Shown here piece by piece: positions 8,523-17,308 of a stretch of DNA of 64,000 nt. Where the stretch lies: NCBI RefSeq assembly GCF_965644225.1, contig NZ_CBFFRJ010000003.1:16076-80075 (forward strand), given 5' to 3'. This DNA is from CBFFRJ01 sp965644225. Its GTDB lineage: Bacteria > Pseudomonadota > Gammaproteobacteria > Enterobacterales > Enterobacteriaceae. The notes under the pieces were generated by a model, which was not told the origin of the DNA, did no database searches, and saw only the letters and a program-made list of their open reading frames with translations. Numbering within the stretch: position 1 is the stretch's first letter; each line of letters begins with the position of its first letter. A program made the translations under genes and the position numbers.

Positions 8523-10108
8523 TTTAACTCTCCCTGAACCCGTGCGGGCGTAGCTGTTGCGGCGGTGGTGTCGAAGGACGCCCACAGCCAGCTAAATTGT
8601 GTTGATTGTTCATCGTTGCCAGACATCACGATGGCTGATGCGCTGGCCAGCATCTTGCTCACCGGCTGTGGAATATGGGTGCCCATGACCAGCATCATCA
8701 CCAGCAAAATCACCATGGGCAGCGTGGTCAGCCAGCCGAGTTCTCCACTTGCGACCTCCTGCGGCGGAGCGGCGAACAGGACTTTAGCCACCATGCGTAC
8801 CAGCCCGCCAAGGACGATGGTCAGCAGCAACAGCAGCACAATGGTCAGGGTTAAATGGTCGGCGGCAAGCCCGGCGGTGACGGTCATAAACTCGCTGAGG
8901 AAGATATTGAATGGCGGCATGCCGCCAAGCGCCAGCGCACCGCCGCCCAGCAGAACGGCGGTAAAGGGCATCACTTTGAGCATGCCGCAGACCACGTTCA
9001 GATTGCGGGTGCCGTATTTGAGCAATACGTTGCCGGAGCCACAGAACAGCAGCGTTTTGGCGAGACTATGGTTCAGGGTGTGCAGCAGGGCGGCCAGAAT
9101 CCCCAGCGGGCCGCCGATACCCAGAGCGACCGCCACCAGACCCATGTTTTCCACGCTGGAGTATGCCAGCAGACGCTTGATGTCCTGCTGTACCAGAATA
9201 AAGAAGGCAGCCACTGCAACGGAGAGCAGGCCAAATATCATCAGCAGCATATTGGGGAAGCTGTTGCCAATGGCATGGCAGATGATGATGTAATAGCGAA
9301 TCAGCACCAGCAGCGCGCAGTTCAGCAATACCGCCGAGAGCAGAGCGCTCACCGGGCTTGGCGCTTCACTGTGGGCGTCCGGCAGCCATGCGTGCATCGG
9401 AAACAGCCCGGTTTTGGTCCCAAAGCCAATCAGGACAAAGACAAAGGCCAGCACCATTAACGTCGGGTCGAGTTTGCTGCTCTCTTTGAGCACTTCGGTC
9501 CAGAAAATGGCGTGATCCGGCTCGGCCATAAAGCTTGCGGCATTGGCGTACACCAGCACGGTGCCGAACAGACCAAAGGCCACGCCGACAGTACAGATGA
9601 TGATGTATTTCCATGCCGCTTCCAGCGACGAACGCTGACCGTAAATGCCCACCAGAAATGCTGAACTGAGGGTGGTGGCTTCAATCGCCGCCCACATCAC
9701 AATCAGGTTATTGCTGGTGACCACCAACAGCATGGTGAAAAGGAACAGATGGAAAAAACCGTAGTAGTTGCACAGCGTGCCGACGGTTATCTCCCCATGA
9801 TCCACTTCGTGGCGCATATAACCAATGGAGTACAACCCGGTCAGAAAACCGATAATCCCCAGCAGCGACAGGAACAGGCCGCTCAGGCTGTCGATATGTA
9901 ACCAGCGATGGGCGGCAAAAATTTCGCCCTCTTTGACCGCTTCCGCCACCGTCCACAGTGCTACTACCATCAACACTGCAATGCCGAGGGTATGCACGAA
10001 CGTGACAATCCCCCGGGCTGCGTCGCCGCGCAGTCGGCAGGCAAAACAGAGCACGGAAATCAGCAGAGGCGTCAGCAGTAGCAAAGTGAACATCAATGCA
10101 TGACTCAT
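8519..10108 (-). CDS. hyfF: HyfF, antiporter-like membrane subunit
   Basis: 529 residues, almost wholly hydrophobic with about 13-14 segments. It belongs to the NuoL/M/N and Mrp antiporter family. Typical motifs are present: WAAIEATTLSSAFLVG, the lysine-containing GFGTKTGLFPMHAWLPDAHSEAPSPVSALLSA, and the histidine-containing LLHTLNHSLAKTLLFCGSG. Subunits of this class are thought to pump H+ or Na+ in hydrogenase-4 type complexes; HyfF has no counterpart in the smaller Hyc complex. Stop and hyfG start overlap. Confidence 0.96.
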   Translation of the reverse strand: MSHALMFTLLLLTPLLISVLCFACRLRGDAARGIVTFVHTLGIAVLMVVALWTVAEAVKEGEIFAAHRWLHIDSLSGLFLSLLGIIGFLTGLYSIGYMRHEVDHGEITVGTLCNYYGFFHLFLFTMLLVVTSNNLIVMWAAIEATTLSSAFLVGIYGQRSSLEAAWKYIIICTVGVAFGLFGTVLVYANAASFMAEPDHAIFWTEVLKESSKLDPTLMVLAFVFVLIGFGTKTGLFPMHAWLPDAHSEAPSPVSALLSAVLLNCALLVLIRYYIIICHAIGNSFPNMLLMIFGLLSVAVAAFFILVQQDIKRLLAYSSVENMGLVAVALGIGGPLGILAALLHTLNHSLAKTLLFCGSGNVLLKYGTRNLNVVCGMLKVMPFTAVLLGGGALALGGMPPFNIFLSEFMTVTAGLAADHLTLTIVLLLLLTIVLGGLVRMVAKVLFAAPPQEVASGELGWLTTLPMVILLVMMLVMGTHIPQPVSKMLASASAIVMSGNDEQSTQFSWLWASFDTTAATATPARVQGELK

Positions 10109-10112
10109 GTCG

Positions 10113-10763
10113 TTATCCTTTCAGCGCGGTGAGGTTGTTAACATCCAGCGTGCCGTGGGTGCGCCAGATTTTTCTCGCCAGCAGCGTCATCACGATCACC
10201 GCGAAAATGGCATCGGTCGCGATACCGATCTCCACCAGCTCCGGCGCCCGCCAGGCCAGCAAAGCCAGCACCAGATGCGAGCCGTTTTCCATCAGGCAGT
10301 AGCCGAACACCTGGCGTAGAATATTGCGTTGGCTGATGATGCACAGCAGTCCCAGCAGGAAGTGACCGAGCGCTACCGCCAGCGCCGGTTTTAACTGGGC
10401 GACCATGGGTAACTGCACCGGACGGACCACAAACCAGCACAGCAGAACGATCCCGGCTGCCATCAGCACCAGCGCCGCCGGGCCAAACAGGCGCTCTCCC
10501 TGCCCGGCAGGGGCCATTTTGCGAAACGCATAACCCATAATCAGCGGTACCAACAGGACTTTGGTAAAGAATGCGCTGATGGACCACATCCGCAGTTGTT
10601 CAGCATCAAGTAGCACCGAGAGGGTGAAAAATATCGATACCAGCACCAGCGATTGCAGCGCGTACAGCCAGCAGGAGACGGTGTAGCGTCTGGCGCAGGT
10701 GACCAGCAGCGAGGTGAACATCATCAGCCCCGCGAGGTTGTTAACTAAAATTGTTCCAGTCAT
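10113..10763 (-). CDS. hyfE: HyfE, small membrane subunit
   Basis: 216 residues, exactly the E. coli length, starting MTGTILVNNLAGLM. Six or seven hydrophobic segments are visible. The C-terminal half contains the conserved ALGHFLLGLLCIISQRNILRQ and FGYCLMENGSHL. It resembles a fusion of NuoK-like and other small membrane subunits and is absent from the Hyc complex. A longer frame begins at 10811, inside hyfD, and is not preferred. Four bases separate its stop from hyfF's start. Confidence 0.94.
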   Translation of the reverse strand: MTGTILVNNLAGLMMFTSLLVTCARRYTVSCWLYALQSLVLVSIFFTLSVLLDAEQLRMWSISAFFTKVLLVPLIMGYAFRKMAPAGQGERLFGPAALVLMAAGIVLLCWFVVRPVQLPMVAQLKPALAVALGHFLLGLLCIISQRNILRQVFGYCLMENGSHLVLALLAWRAPELVEIGIATDAIFAVIVMTLLARKIWRTHGTLDVNNLTALKG

Positions 10764-10774
10764 CTTCGACTCCC

Positions 10775-12214
10775 TTAACCCATCCAGGCTGCGGCAATGA
10801 CGCTTGAACACAGCGACATCACCACCAGAACTATCAGTACCACACGCATTGACCAGGGCAGCGGCGCGGCCTGAGCCACTTCATCACTCGCTTCACCCGG
10901 TACCACACGTCCGAACCAGTAAATAAACCAGCCGAAGCTGGCGACCGACTCCACCAGCGCCAGGATCATGACGGCGAGTAAAATGGGGTACTGGTCTGAG
11001 AGGGAAAAACCGGCGGCGAACAGTGGGAATTTACTGAAAAAGCCACTGAAAGGCGGCACGCCGGTAATGGCCAGCGCCGCGACGCAGAAGCCGATGCCAG
11101 CCAGCGGCAAGGTGCGCATCACGCCGCGCAGACGCGGCAGCATACGGGTACCGCAGCTGTAGCTCAGCGCTCCCGCCACCAGGAAGAACAGGCTCTTGGC
11201 GAACGAGTGGTTGAAGATGTAAACCATCCCCGCGTTGAAGGCCATTTTCGACCCGAAGATGGAAAGCGACAGCGCGAGGAAGATCCATGCCAGTTGCGAG
11301 ATGGTTGACCAGGCGAGCAGGCGCTTCATATCTTTTTGCGGCAGGTACATTAAAAAGCCGTAGACCAGCGTCAGCGTCGCCATCGCCACACCCACCCAGC
11401 CGATAAGGTGTGGGATCTCTCCACCTGCGGCGATGGCGCGGGCAAAAATATAGACCCCCACTTTGACCATCGATGCAGCATGTAAGTACGCACTGACCGG
11501 CGTCGGCGCTTCCATCGCATCCGGTAGCCAGGCCTGTAATGGCAACTGCGCCGACTTACCCCAGCCCGCAAACAGGATGCCGCCATAGACAATAAAGCTG
11601 GCGTTACCCTGCAACTGGTTCATGGCGCTCAGGGCAAAAGTACCGGTTTGCAGGAACAGCGTGGCCGCCGCCAGATAAAGCCCCAGTGAACCCACATGGG
11701 TAATGAGCAGGGCTTTCATTGCCGAACGCTGGGATTTCTCCGACTGGTAATAGCTGATTAACGCCCAGGAACAGCCGCCGGTGATTTCGAAAAACAGCAG
11801 CTGCCCGAGCAGGGTGGAAGAGAGCACCAGCCCCGACATGGCGCCAATAAAGATCAGCAGAAAAGCGTAATAACGATTGCTGCCATCGTGAGGATGCTCG
11901 CGGTTAGCGCGGGTTAAATAGCCGGTGGAGTAGAGGGCGACCAGCAGACCGAGGAACACCACCACAAACAGGATCAGGGTGCTGATTCGGTCAACCGTCA
12001 TGCCAAACAACGCGACCTGACCGACGCTCAACAGCGGAATATCGACCGCCTCGCTGCCCGCTGCGTGAAAACCTGCCGCCAGCGCAACGGTGGCGAAGGT
12101 TGCCAGTAACGCGACAACGGTGGCAAACATGGGGGCGGTCTGCCTGGGGGCCAGAGAAACAGCCAGTGCGCCGATAAACGGCAGCAGCAGGACTGTCAGG
12201 GCAAGAGTTTCCAT
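10775..12214 (-). CDS. hyfD: HyfD, antiporter-like membrane subunit
   Basis: 479 residues, the same as E. coli HyfD, with about 14 hydrophobic segments. It is a NuoL/MrpA-type subunit, with FEITGGCSWALISYYQ, the channel-lining GWGKSAQLPLQAWLPDAMEAPTPVSAYLHAASMV and IFNHSFAKSLFFLVAGA. It forms one of three antiporter-like modules (HyfB, HyfD, HyfF) that distinguish hydrogenase-4 from hydrogenase-3. The gap to hyfE is 11 bases. Confidence 0.96.
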   Translation of the reverse strand: METLALTVLLLPFIGALAVSLAPRQTAPMFATVVALLATFATVALAAGFHAAGSEAVDIPLLSVGQVALFGMTVDRISTLILFVVVFLGLLVALYSTGYLTRANREHPHDGSNRYYAFLLIFIGAMSGLVLSSTLLGQLLFFEITGGCSWALISYYQSEKSQRSAMKALLITHVGSLGLYLAAATLFLQTGTFALSAMNQLQGNASFIVYGGILFAGWGKSAQLPLQAWLPDAMEAPTPVSAYLHAASMVKVGVYIFARAIAAGGEIPHLIGWVGVAMATLTLVYGFLMYLPQKDMKRLLAWSTISQLAWIFLALSLSIFGSKMAFNAGMVYIFNHSFAKSLFFLVAGALSYSCGTRMLPRLRGVMRTLPLAGIGFCVAALAITGVPPFSGFFSKFPLFAAGFSLSDQYPILLAVMILALVESVASFGWFIYWFGRVVPGEASDEVAQAAPLPWSMRVVLIVLVVMSLCSSVIAAAWMG

Positions 12215-12230
12215 AGTTATTCAGCGCTCC

Positions 12231-13178
12231 TTACAGACCGGTTAACCAAAGAACATACGACAGCGCGGCAAGACTGAAACCGAGCCAGGTAAGGTGGTGA
12301 GTCAGTAAGAACCGACTACGCGCCAGGGAGTTTTCCACCACGGAGGCCAGCACAAATACCACCAGTAATTTGACCAGGGTGATAATCAGCGCCAGTAGCA
12401 ACGCGCCTGCGCTCAGGGTTCCGGCATTACCGAAGGGGAAGAACAGCGCCAGGAATAACGAGGCCATCACCACCTGTTTTAAGCCGATCCCCCATTTCAC
12501 CAGGGCAAGGCCCGCGCCGGAGTACTCGGTAAGCGGACCTTCCTGCAACTCCTGCTCGGCTTCGGCGACATCGAAGGGGATTTTGCCCATCTCGATAAAG
12601 CAGGCGAAGCCGCAGGCCAGCATGGCAAGCAGAGTGGCGACGGGAGAAATCCAGCCGCCTGCCAGCGTTGTGCTGATGGCGCCCACGTTGGTGGACCCCG
12701 CCAGCAGCGCCAGTACCAGCAGCGAGAGGATCAACATAGGTTCAACCAGGATCCCCAGCGTCAGTTCACGACTGGCGCCGATACCTGCGAACGGGCTGCC
12801 GGTATCCAGCCCGGAGAGGGCGAAGAAGAAGCGGAACAGGGCAAAAAGATAAATCAGAGTGATAAGATCGCCGGCTCCGGCGAAGGGCGATGCGTGGATA
12901 AACAGCGGTAAGGTCATGGCGACCAGCAGCATGCTGCTCAGCAGTACCCAGGGCATAACACGAAACATCAGACCGGAAGAGGCGGGAGCCACTTCCTGGC
13001 GTTTAAGCAGTTTTTGCAGATCGCGGTAGTCCTGCAAAATCCCCGGTCCGCGTCGGGAATGCATACGGGCGCGGATCTGCCGGGAGATCCCGGTAAATAA
13101 AGGCGTCAGGGCCAGCAGGAACGCCGCCTGGAAGAGAGCAAACAGGCCCATCGTCCAGTCAGGGGTTGGTTCTAACAT
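12231..13178 (-). CDS. hyfC: HyfC, NuoH-like membrane subunit
   Basis: 315 residues, NuoH/HycD family, with about eight hydrophobic segments. It anchors the soluble arm to the membrane modules. Conserved loops include RARMHSRRGPGILQDYRD, ASRELTLGILVEPML and GKIPFDVAEAEQELQEGPLTEYSG, the NuoH quinone-site equivalent. The ATG at 13178 follows GGAGGGAGAG directly after the hyfB stop, so it is chosen over the frame's earlier in-frame codon at 13202, which lies inside hyfB. Confidence 0.95.
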   Translation of the reverse strand: MLEPTPDWTMGLFALFQAAFLLALTPLFTGISRQIRARMHSRRGPGILQDYRDLQKLLKRQEVAPASSGLMFRVMPWVLLSSMLLVAMTLPLFIHASPFAGAGDLITLIYLFALFRFFFALSGLDTGSPFAGIGASRELTLGILVEPMLILSLLVLALLAGSTNVGAISTTLAGGWISPVATLLAMLACGFACFIEMGKIPFDVAEAEQELQEGPLTEYSGAGLALVKWGIGLKQVVMASLFLALFFPFGNAGTLSAGALLLALIITLVKLLVVFVLASVVENSLARSRFLLTHHLTWLGFSLAALSYVLWLTGL

Positions 13179-13191
13179 GTTCTCTCCCTCC

Positions 13192-15213
13192 TCAGACGGC
13201 AATAGTCAGCAGCAGGATCACCAGCGCGGCGATCACATACAGGCAATAAAGACGGAAATCACCGCTTTGCAGATATTGCACCGTACGGGCAATACGTTTG
13301 GTCAGGCTGACCAGCGGCTGGATGATTTTGTCGTCCCAGAATGGTTCGGTACGGGTAGCGGCAAGCGTTACGCCACCCAGGCTTCGACTCAGTTGATCGG
13401 AAGGATCAAGCCACTTGCGCATCTGATAGAGCGGGCCGAACATCACGCGCAGAGGTTGGGTAAAACTGCCCGCGGAAGGGGCCATCCCTTTTTCCCAGGC
13501 ATAGCCGCAGGCCCAGGCATCGCCGGTGCGACGAAAGCGGCCCCGGGTCTGGCGATTGATATACCAGAAGATCCCAGGTATCAGCGGCAGTACGATAAGC
13601 AGCAGGAAGACCACCGATGGCGTCAGTACCGCCTGCTGCGCATCGCCGGGCAGCAGCGTGGCTCCCGCGGCAACCGCAAGGGTTTCCTGCGTGGCAAGAG
13701 ACTGCGCGATAAGCAGCAGATGCGGGGCGATAACGCTGGCACCCACGCCTGCCAGCACGCAGAGCAGCGCCAGGATGCACATCGCCGTGACCATCGGCCA
13801 CGGAACTTCACGCGCCTGTTCGGCTTTTTCGCTGCGGGCATTGCCGCAAAAGCTGATGCCATACACTTTGACAAAACACATTGCCGCAAGCGCCCCGGTT
13901 ATGGCCAGCATTACGATGGCGATGGGGCCCGCCAGGCGGGGAATAATGGCGTCAACGCGGGTCAGAGAGAACAGAGACTGGTAGGTGTACCATTCGCTGA
14001 TAAAACCATTAAGCGGCGGCATCGCGGAGATGGCCAGGCAGCCAATCAAAAATGCGCCAGCGGTCCAGGGCATCCGTTTCGCCAGCGCGCCCATTTTTTC
14101 CATATCCCGGGTATGCAGGCGAAAGATAATCGCTCCGGCCCCAAGAAACAGCAGCCCTTTAAATAAGGCGTGGTTGAGCAGATGGAACAGCGCGCCGAGC
14201 AGGCCGATGGCGGCAATCACCGGATGGTTGAGCGCGATACCGGCCATGCCGGTGCCGACCCCCATCAGAATGATGCCGATGTTCTCCACCGTGTGCCAGG
14301 CCAGCAGGCGTTTAATGTCATGTTCCGCCAGCGCATAGAGTACCCCCAGCACCGAAGAGACCGCGCCAAACGCCAGCACCACCACGCCCCACCATAGCGG
14401 AATGCCGCTGTGGCCCAGCAAATCGATGCCGACTTTGATAATCCCGAAGATACCGATTTTTACCATCACGCCGGACATGAGTGCTGAGGCGTGTGACGGT
14501 GCCGCAGGGTGCGCGCGGGGGAGCCAACTGTGCAACGGCAGCATCCCAGCTTTGGCGCCAAAGCCGAAGAAGGCCAGCAGGAACACGCTTGAGGCAACAC
14601 CCGGTGAAAGTGATAGTTCCCGGAAGCTGGCAAAATCAAGGCTGCCGCTCTGCCGCCACATCAGGAAGAAGGCGACCATAATCAACACCGAACCTGCGTG
14701 GGCAATAAAGAAGTAGAGCAGCCCGGCGTGAATGGACTCATCGTCCTGCTCGGTGATAACCAAAAACCAGGAGGCCAGCGACATCATCTCGAACAACACG
14801 ATAAACCAGAAGGCGTTGTCCATGACCACCAGTCCGACCATCGAGGCGATAAACAGGTTCATAAAGAAGCCCATCGCCCCGACACCCTTGCCGAGATATT
14901 CACGTACATAGGAGAGCGAATAGAGGCCGCACACCGTCACCAGCAGCGAAATCACCAGCACCATAAAGGCGGCAAGGCTGTCCATTCGCACCACGAAGTG
15001 GGCAAAGGCGAAAGGCCCCGGCGTTTGCCAGAGCAAGGTTTGGCCCGCAGCAAGGGCGGTCACGGCGCTGGCAAGGCCGAGTAAACCGCCCGCCATCGCC
15101 GAGATGCCCGCGACCTTAATCGCCAGGATTTCATGCCGGGCAATCAACAGCGAAACAATGCCCCCGGCAACGTATAAAAAGAGTGACCACATCAATAATT
15201 GCAGGGCATCCAT
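13192..15213 (-). CDS. hyfB: HyfB, large antiporter-like membrane subunit
   Basis: 673 residues against 672 in E. coli, with about 16 hydrophobic segments. It is a HycC/NuoL-type protein with FEMMSLASWFLVITEQ, FGAKAGMLPLHSWLPRAHPAAPSHASALMSG and LFHLLNHALFKGLLFLGAG. The long C-terminal part (about 500-673) includes an amphipathic region and a final membrane anchor. The start codon overlaps the hyfA stop by one base (TAATG), so the two are coupled. Confidence 0.96.
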   Translation of the reverse strand: MDALQLLMWSLFLYVAGGIVSLLIARHEILAIKVAGISAMAGGLLGLASAVTALAAGQTLLWQTPGPFAFAHFVVRMDSLAAFMVLVISLLVTVCGLYSLSYVREYLGKGVGAMGFFMNLFIASMVGLVVMDNAFWFIVLFEMMSLASWFLVITEQDDESIHAGLLYFFIAHAGSVLIMVAFFLMWRQSGSLDFASFRELSLSPGVASSVFLLAFFGFGAKAGMLPLHSWLPRAHPAAPSHASALMSGVMVKIGIFGIIKVGIDLLGHSGIPLWWGVVVLAFGAVSSVLGVLYALAEHDIKRLLAWHTVENIGIILMGVGTGMAGIALNHPVIAAIGLLGALFHLLNHALFKGLLFLGAGAIIFRLHTRDMEKMGALAKRMPWTAGAFLIGCLAISAMPPLNGFISEWYTYQSLFSLTRVDAIIPRLAGPIAIVMLAITGALAAMCFVKVYGISFCGNARSEKAEQAREVPWPMVTAMCILALLCVLAGVGASVIAPHLLLIAQSLATQETLAVAAGATLLPGDAQQAVLTPSVVFLLLIVLPLIPGIFWYINRQTRGRFRRTGDAWACGYAWEKGMAPSAGSFTQPLRVMFGPLYQMRKWLDPSDQLSRSLGGVTLAATRTEPFWDDKIIQPLVSLTKRIARTVQYLQSGDFRLYCLYVIAALVILLLTIAV

Positions 15214-15833
15214 TAGCGTTGCTCCGGCGAAGTTGAAGAGGAGTCGAAGGCCATATCCGTCGTATTCACCGCCGCCATCAGCCTGCGCGCCGCTACCTGT
15301 TTATTGAGTGCGTTTTCATCCACCAGGTGCAGGGCATGGGTTGGGCAGGCTCTGATGCAGGCCGGGCCTTCGGGCAGGAACTGGCAGAGATCGCACTTAA
15401 CCGCAATGGTCTGGACGCCAGCATTCCAGCGTAAAAACGGATGCTGAGTTTGTGGGCTGTCAGGAACATCCCTGAGCTGGGTTTCGGCAACAAAATGTTC
15501 GTAGCGAGTGGGAACATTCACCGGGTGACTGCCTGACGGGGTGATCGCCCCAAACGGGCAGACCAGACCACAGAGTTTGCAGCCGATACACAGTGTTTCG
15601 TTGAGGTAGACGGCATCATCCTGAAAAGATATCGCGTTTACCGGGCAAACCTGTTTGCAGGGGGCGTCGTCACAATGTCGGCACATCACTGGCGCGGTCT
15701 GGGTGTTGGTTTTCACCAGCGTTAACCTCGGGTGATGCTGCAACCCCTGGGTTTTATGTACATCCGAACACGCGGCAAGGCAGGTATTGCATCCTATACA
15801 CCACTCGGGATCTGCAATCACAAAGCGGTTCAT
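15213..15833 (-). CDS. hyfA: HyfA, 4Fe-4S polyferredoxin-type electron carrier
   Basis: 206 residues, HycB-like, with four cysteine clusters for 4Fe-4S centres: C12/C15/C18/C22, a second around CRHCDDAPCKQVCP, a third in CIGCKLCGLVCP and a fourth in CDLCQFLPEGPACIRACP. It is thought to carry electrons from formate dehydrogenase-H to the hydrogenase. It is the first gene of the operon, 33 nt downstream of the predicted transcript start. Its N-terminal half resembles that of AegA elsewhere in this window. Confidence 0.95.
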   Translation of the reverse strand: MNRFVIADPEWCIGCNTCLAACSDVHKTQGLQHHPRLTLVKTNTQTAPVMCRHCDDAPCKQVCPVNAISFQDDAVYLNETLCIGCKLCGLVCPFGAITPSGSHPVNVPTRYEHFVAETQLRDVPDSPQTQHPFLRWNAGVQTIAVKCDLCQFLPEGPACIRACPTHALHLVDENALNKQVAARRLMAAVNTTDMAFDSSSTSPEQR

Positions 15834-15875
15834 GTCGGCTCCTTGAAAGAGAACTAAATTCGTTGAGCCTGCTTA

Positions 15876-15892
15876 AGCATAAGATATGCCAA
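15876..15892 (-). promoter_or_regulatory. Sigma54 (-24/-12) promoter of the hyf operon
   Basis: On the minus strand the element reads TTGGCATATCTTATGCT. The GG and GC dinucleotides are ten bases apart and three consensus positions differ from YTGGCACGNNNNTTGCW. The predicted start near 15866 leaves a leader of about 33 nt before the hyfA ATG at 15833. This fits the known sigma54 control of hyf by FhlA or HyfR in E. coli. Confidence 0.75.
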
Positions 15893-15984
15893 TATTAAAA
15901 ATTATTAATTTTCAAAGTGTTATGTTTTTGTGCGCGCTTTATAAGAGCAAAAGTGATGGTCAGAGAAGAGGGGCAGACAAGACA

Positions 15985-16060
15985 TCGGCACAAGTGTCGA
16001 GAGGATTACTGTAGTGTGATGTAGATCACAAAAATGAACAGGGGAAGAAAAGTCGAGAGG
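15985..16060. promoter_or_regulatory. Candidate upstream activator region for hyf, including a CRP-type site
   Basis: A direct repeat GTCGAGAGG occurs at 15996-16004 and 16052-16060. The first copy overlaps an imperfect palindrome (TCGGCAC and GTGTCGA, 15985-16000). Between the copies is TGTGA-N6-TCACA (16015-16030), a perfect match to the CRP core, and the same bases also fit the FNR pattern at 8 of 10 positions (GTGAT-N4-ATCAC). The region lies about 120-195 bp upstream of the predicted hyf start, the usual distance for sigma54 enhancers. Assignment to HyfR is inference. Confidence 0.5.
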
Positions 16061-16070
16061 CAAATATAAT

Positions 16071-16090
16071 GACGGCCCGCGAGGGCCATC
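16071..16090 (-). terminator. Probable terminator of gcvR-bcp
   Basis: Stem GATGGCCC with GGGCCGTC (one mismatch) around a TCGC loop on the minus strand, followed by an AT-rich stretch (ATTATATTT) rather than a pure T-run. It lies 31 bp after the bcp stop. Confidence 0.5.
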
Positions 16091-16120
16091 ATTGAATGCA
16101 GTTTGTTTACGCTGAAAAGA

Positions 16121-16591
16121 TCAGGCGTTTTCTTTCAGCCAGTTAAGCACGACGTCGTGGTGATTACTGGTTTTGAAATCATCAAACACATGTTCGATTT
16201 TACCGTCGGCATCAATCAGGAAACTGGTGCGATGAATGCCGTCATAGGTTTTGCCCATAAAGGATTTTTCACCCCAGACGCCAAACTGCTCGCAGGTCTG
16301 ATGATCCTCATCAGAGAGCAGGGTAAAATTGAGTAGCTCTTTTTCGGCAAAGCGGGAAAGTTTTTCCGACTTATCGGTGCTGATGCCCAGAACGTCGACA
16401 CCAACTTTTTTTAACTCGTCCATGTTATCGCGAAGGCCACATGCCTGCACGGTACAGCCTGGGGTCATTGCTTTCGGGTAGAAATAGACCAGAACACGCT
16501 GTCCCTGGAAGTCGGTCAAATTTACTTGTTCTCCGTCTTGATCCGGCAAGCTAAATTTCGGTGCAATATCACCGGCTTTCAGTGGATTCAT
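16121..16591 (-). CDS. bcp: Bcp thiol peroxidase (peroxiredoxin)
   Basis: 156 residues, full family length. It has a thioredoxin fold with the peroxidatic cysteine in PGCTVQACGLRD (C46) and the resolving cysteine C51, the usual CxxxxC arrangement of Bcp/PrxQ. It reduces organic peroxides and hydrogen peroxide in the cytoplasm using thioredoxin. Its ATG overlaps the gcvR stop by one base (TAATG), so it is translated together with gcvR as in E. coli. Confidence 0.97.
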   Translation of the reverse strand: MNPLKAGDIAPKFSLPDQDGEQVNLTDFQGQRVLVYFYPKAMTPGCTVQACGLRDNMDELKKVGVDVLGISTDKSEKLSRFAEKELLNFTLLSDEDHQTCEQFGVWGEKSFMGKTYDGIHRTSFLIDADGKIEHVFDDFKTSNHHDVVLNWLKENA

Positions 16592-17163
16592 TACTTAACT
16601 CCATCCTGTTCATCATGCTGTGAATAGTTGACGACATTTATACTGCCCTGTGCTTTCAGTTCTGTACATAGGGCTTTGAATGCCTGCTCAATATTTGATG
16701 CATCCTGTGACGCCGGACTGTGCGCAGTGATTTGAATAAACAACTGCGCGGCGCTCTCCGGACTGGCGGGTTGCGTTCGGGAAACCAGCTCAGCAATGTT
16801 CATCTGATGCGCGTCAAATAACGCCGTGAAGCGTTCAATCAGATGCGGGGAGTCGGCAACCTCGACCTGCACCCACACGGTCGCGGGCAAGGCTGGACGA
16901 GGTTTGGCAATGGTTCGCTTCATGACGATCAGCAAATCCAGTTCTGCGCCCTTTAAGGGTAACGTCGACTCAATCAGCGTGATGGCGTTCCACGAACCGG
17001 AAAGCAGCATAATAAAGGTGAATTCATCGCCCAGCATCGCCAGGCGGCTGTCTTCGATATTACAGCCACAGCTGCTGACGTGACGAGTGATAGTGTTAAC
17101 GATACCAGGCCTGTCGGCACCCAGTGCAGTGATAACCAGAAAATGTTGTGATGAAGCTGTCAA
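16591..17163 (-). CDS. gcvR: GcvR, glycine cleavage system regulator
   Basis: 190 residues, the E. coli length, if translation begins at the TTG at 17163 (TTG-ACA-GCT, after an AGGAAG site). In-frame codons further upstream (up to 17226) lack a good ribosome-binding site. Two ACT-like domains are visible (about 5-75 and 90-175), the first with VITALGADRPGIVNTITRHV. GcvR binds glycine and GcvA and represses gcvTHP by protein-protein contact. It is divergent from dapA and followed by bcp. Confidence 0.92.
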   Translation of the reverse strand: MTASSQHFLVITALGADRPGIVNTITRHVSSCGCNIEDSRLAMLGDEFTFIMLLSGSWNAITLIESTLPLKGAELDLLIVMKRTIAKPRPALPATVWVQVEVADSPHLIERFTALFDAHQMNIAELVSRTQPASPESAAQLFIQITAHSPASQDASNIEQAFKALCTELKAQGSINVVNYSQHDEQDGVK

Positions 17164-17308
17164 ACCGGTGCTTCCTGTCAAACCTGAGGTAATCATAAGG
17201 AAAGCATAAAAAAAACCGGCATACAACAGCGGGAAGCCCTCAGGTCACTTGCTTTTATTACAGCACCACACGTACCATTGAGATTCTTGTTTGCACAGAG
17301 GATGGCCC

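Noticed and set aside
8520..8585. A 21-residue N-terminal extension of HyfG
   Set aside because: It would lie inside hyfF, and the GTG at 8522 has a good GGGAGA site and an overlap arrangement with the hyfF stop.
13177..14166. 329-codon open frame antisense to hyfB
   Set aside because: Composition (H, Q, R rich) is typical of an antisense shadow, and it lies wholly over a clear membrane subunit gene.
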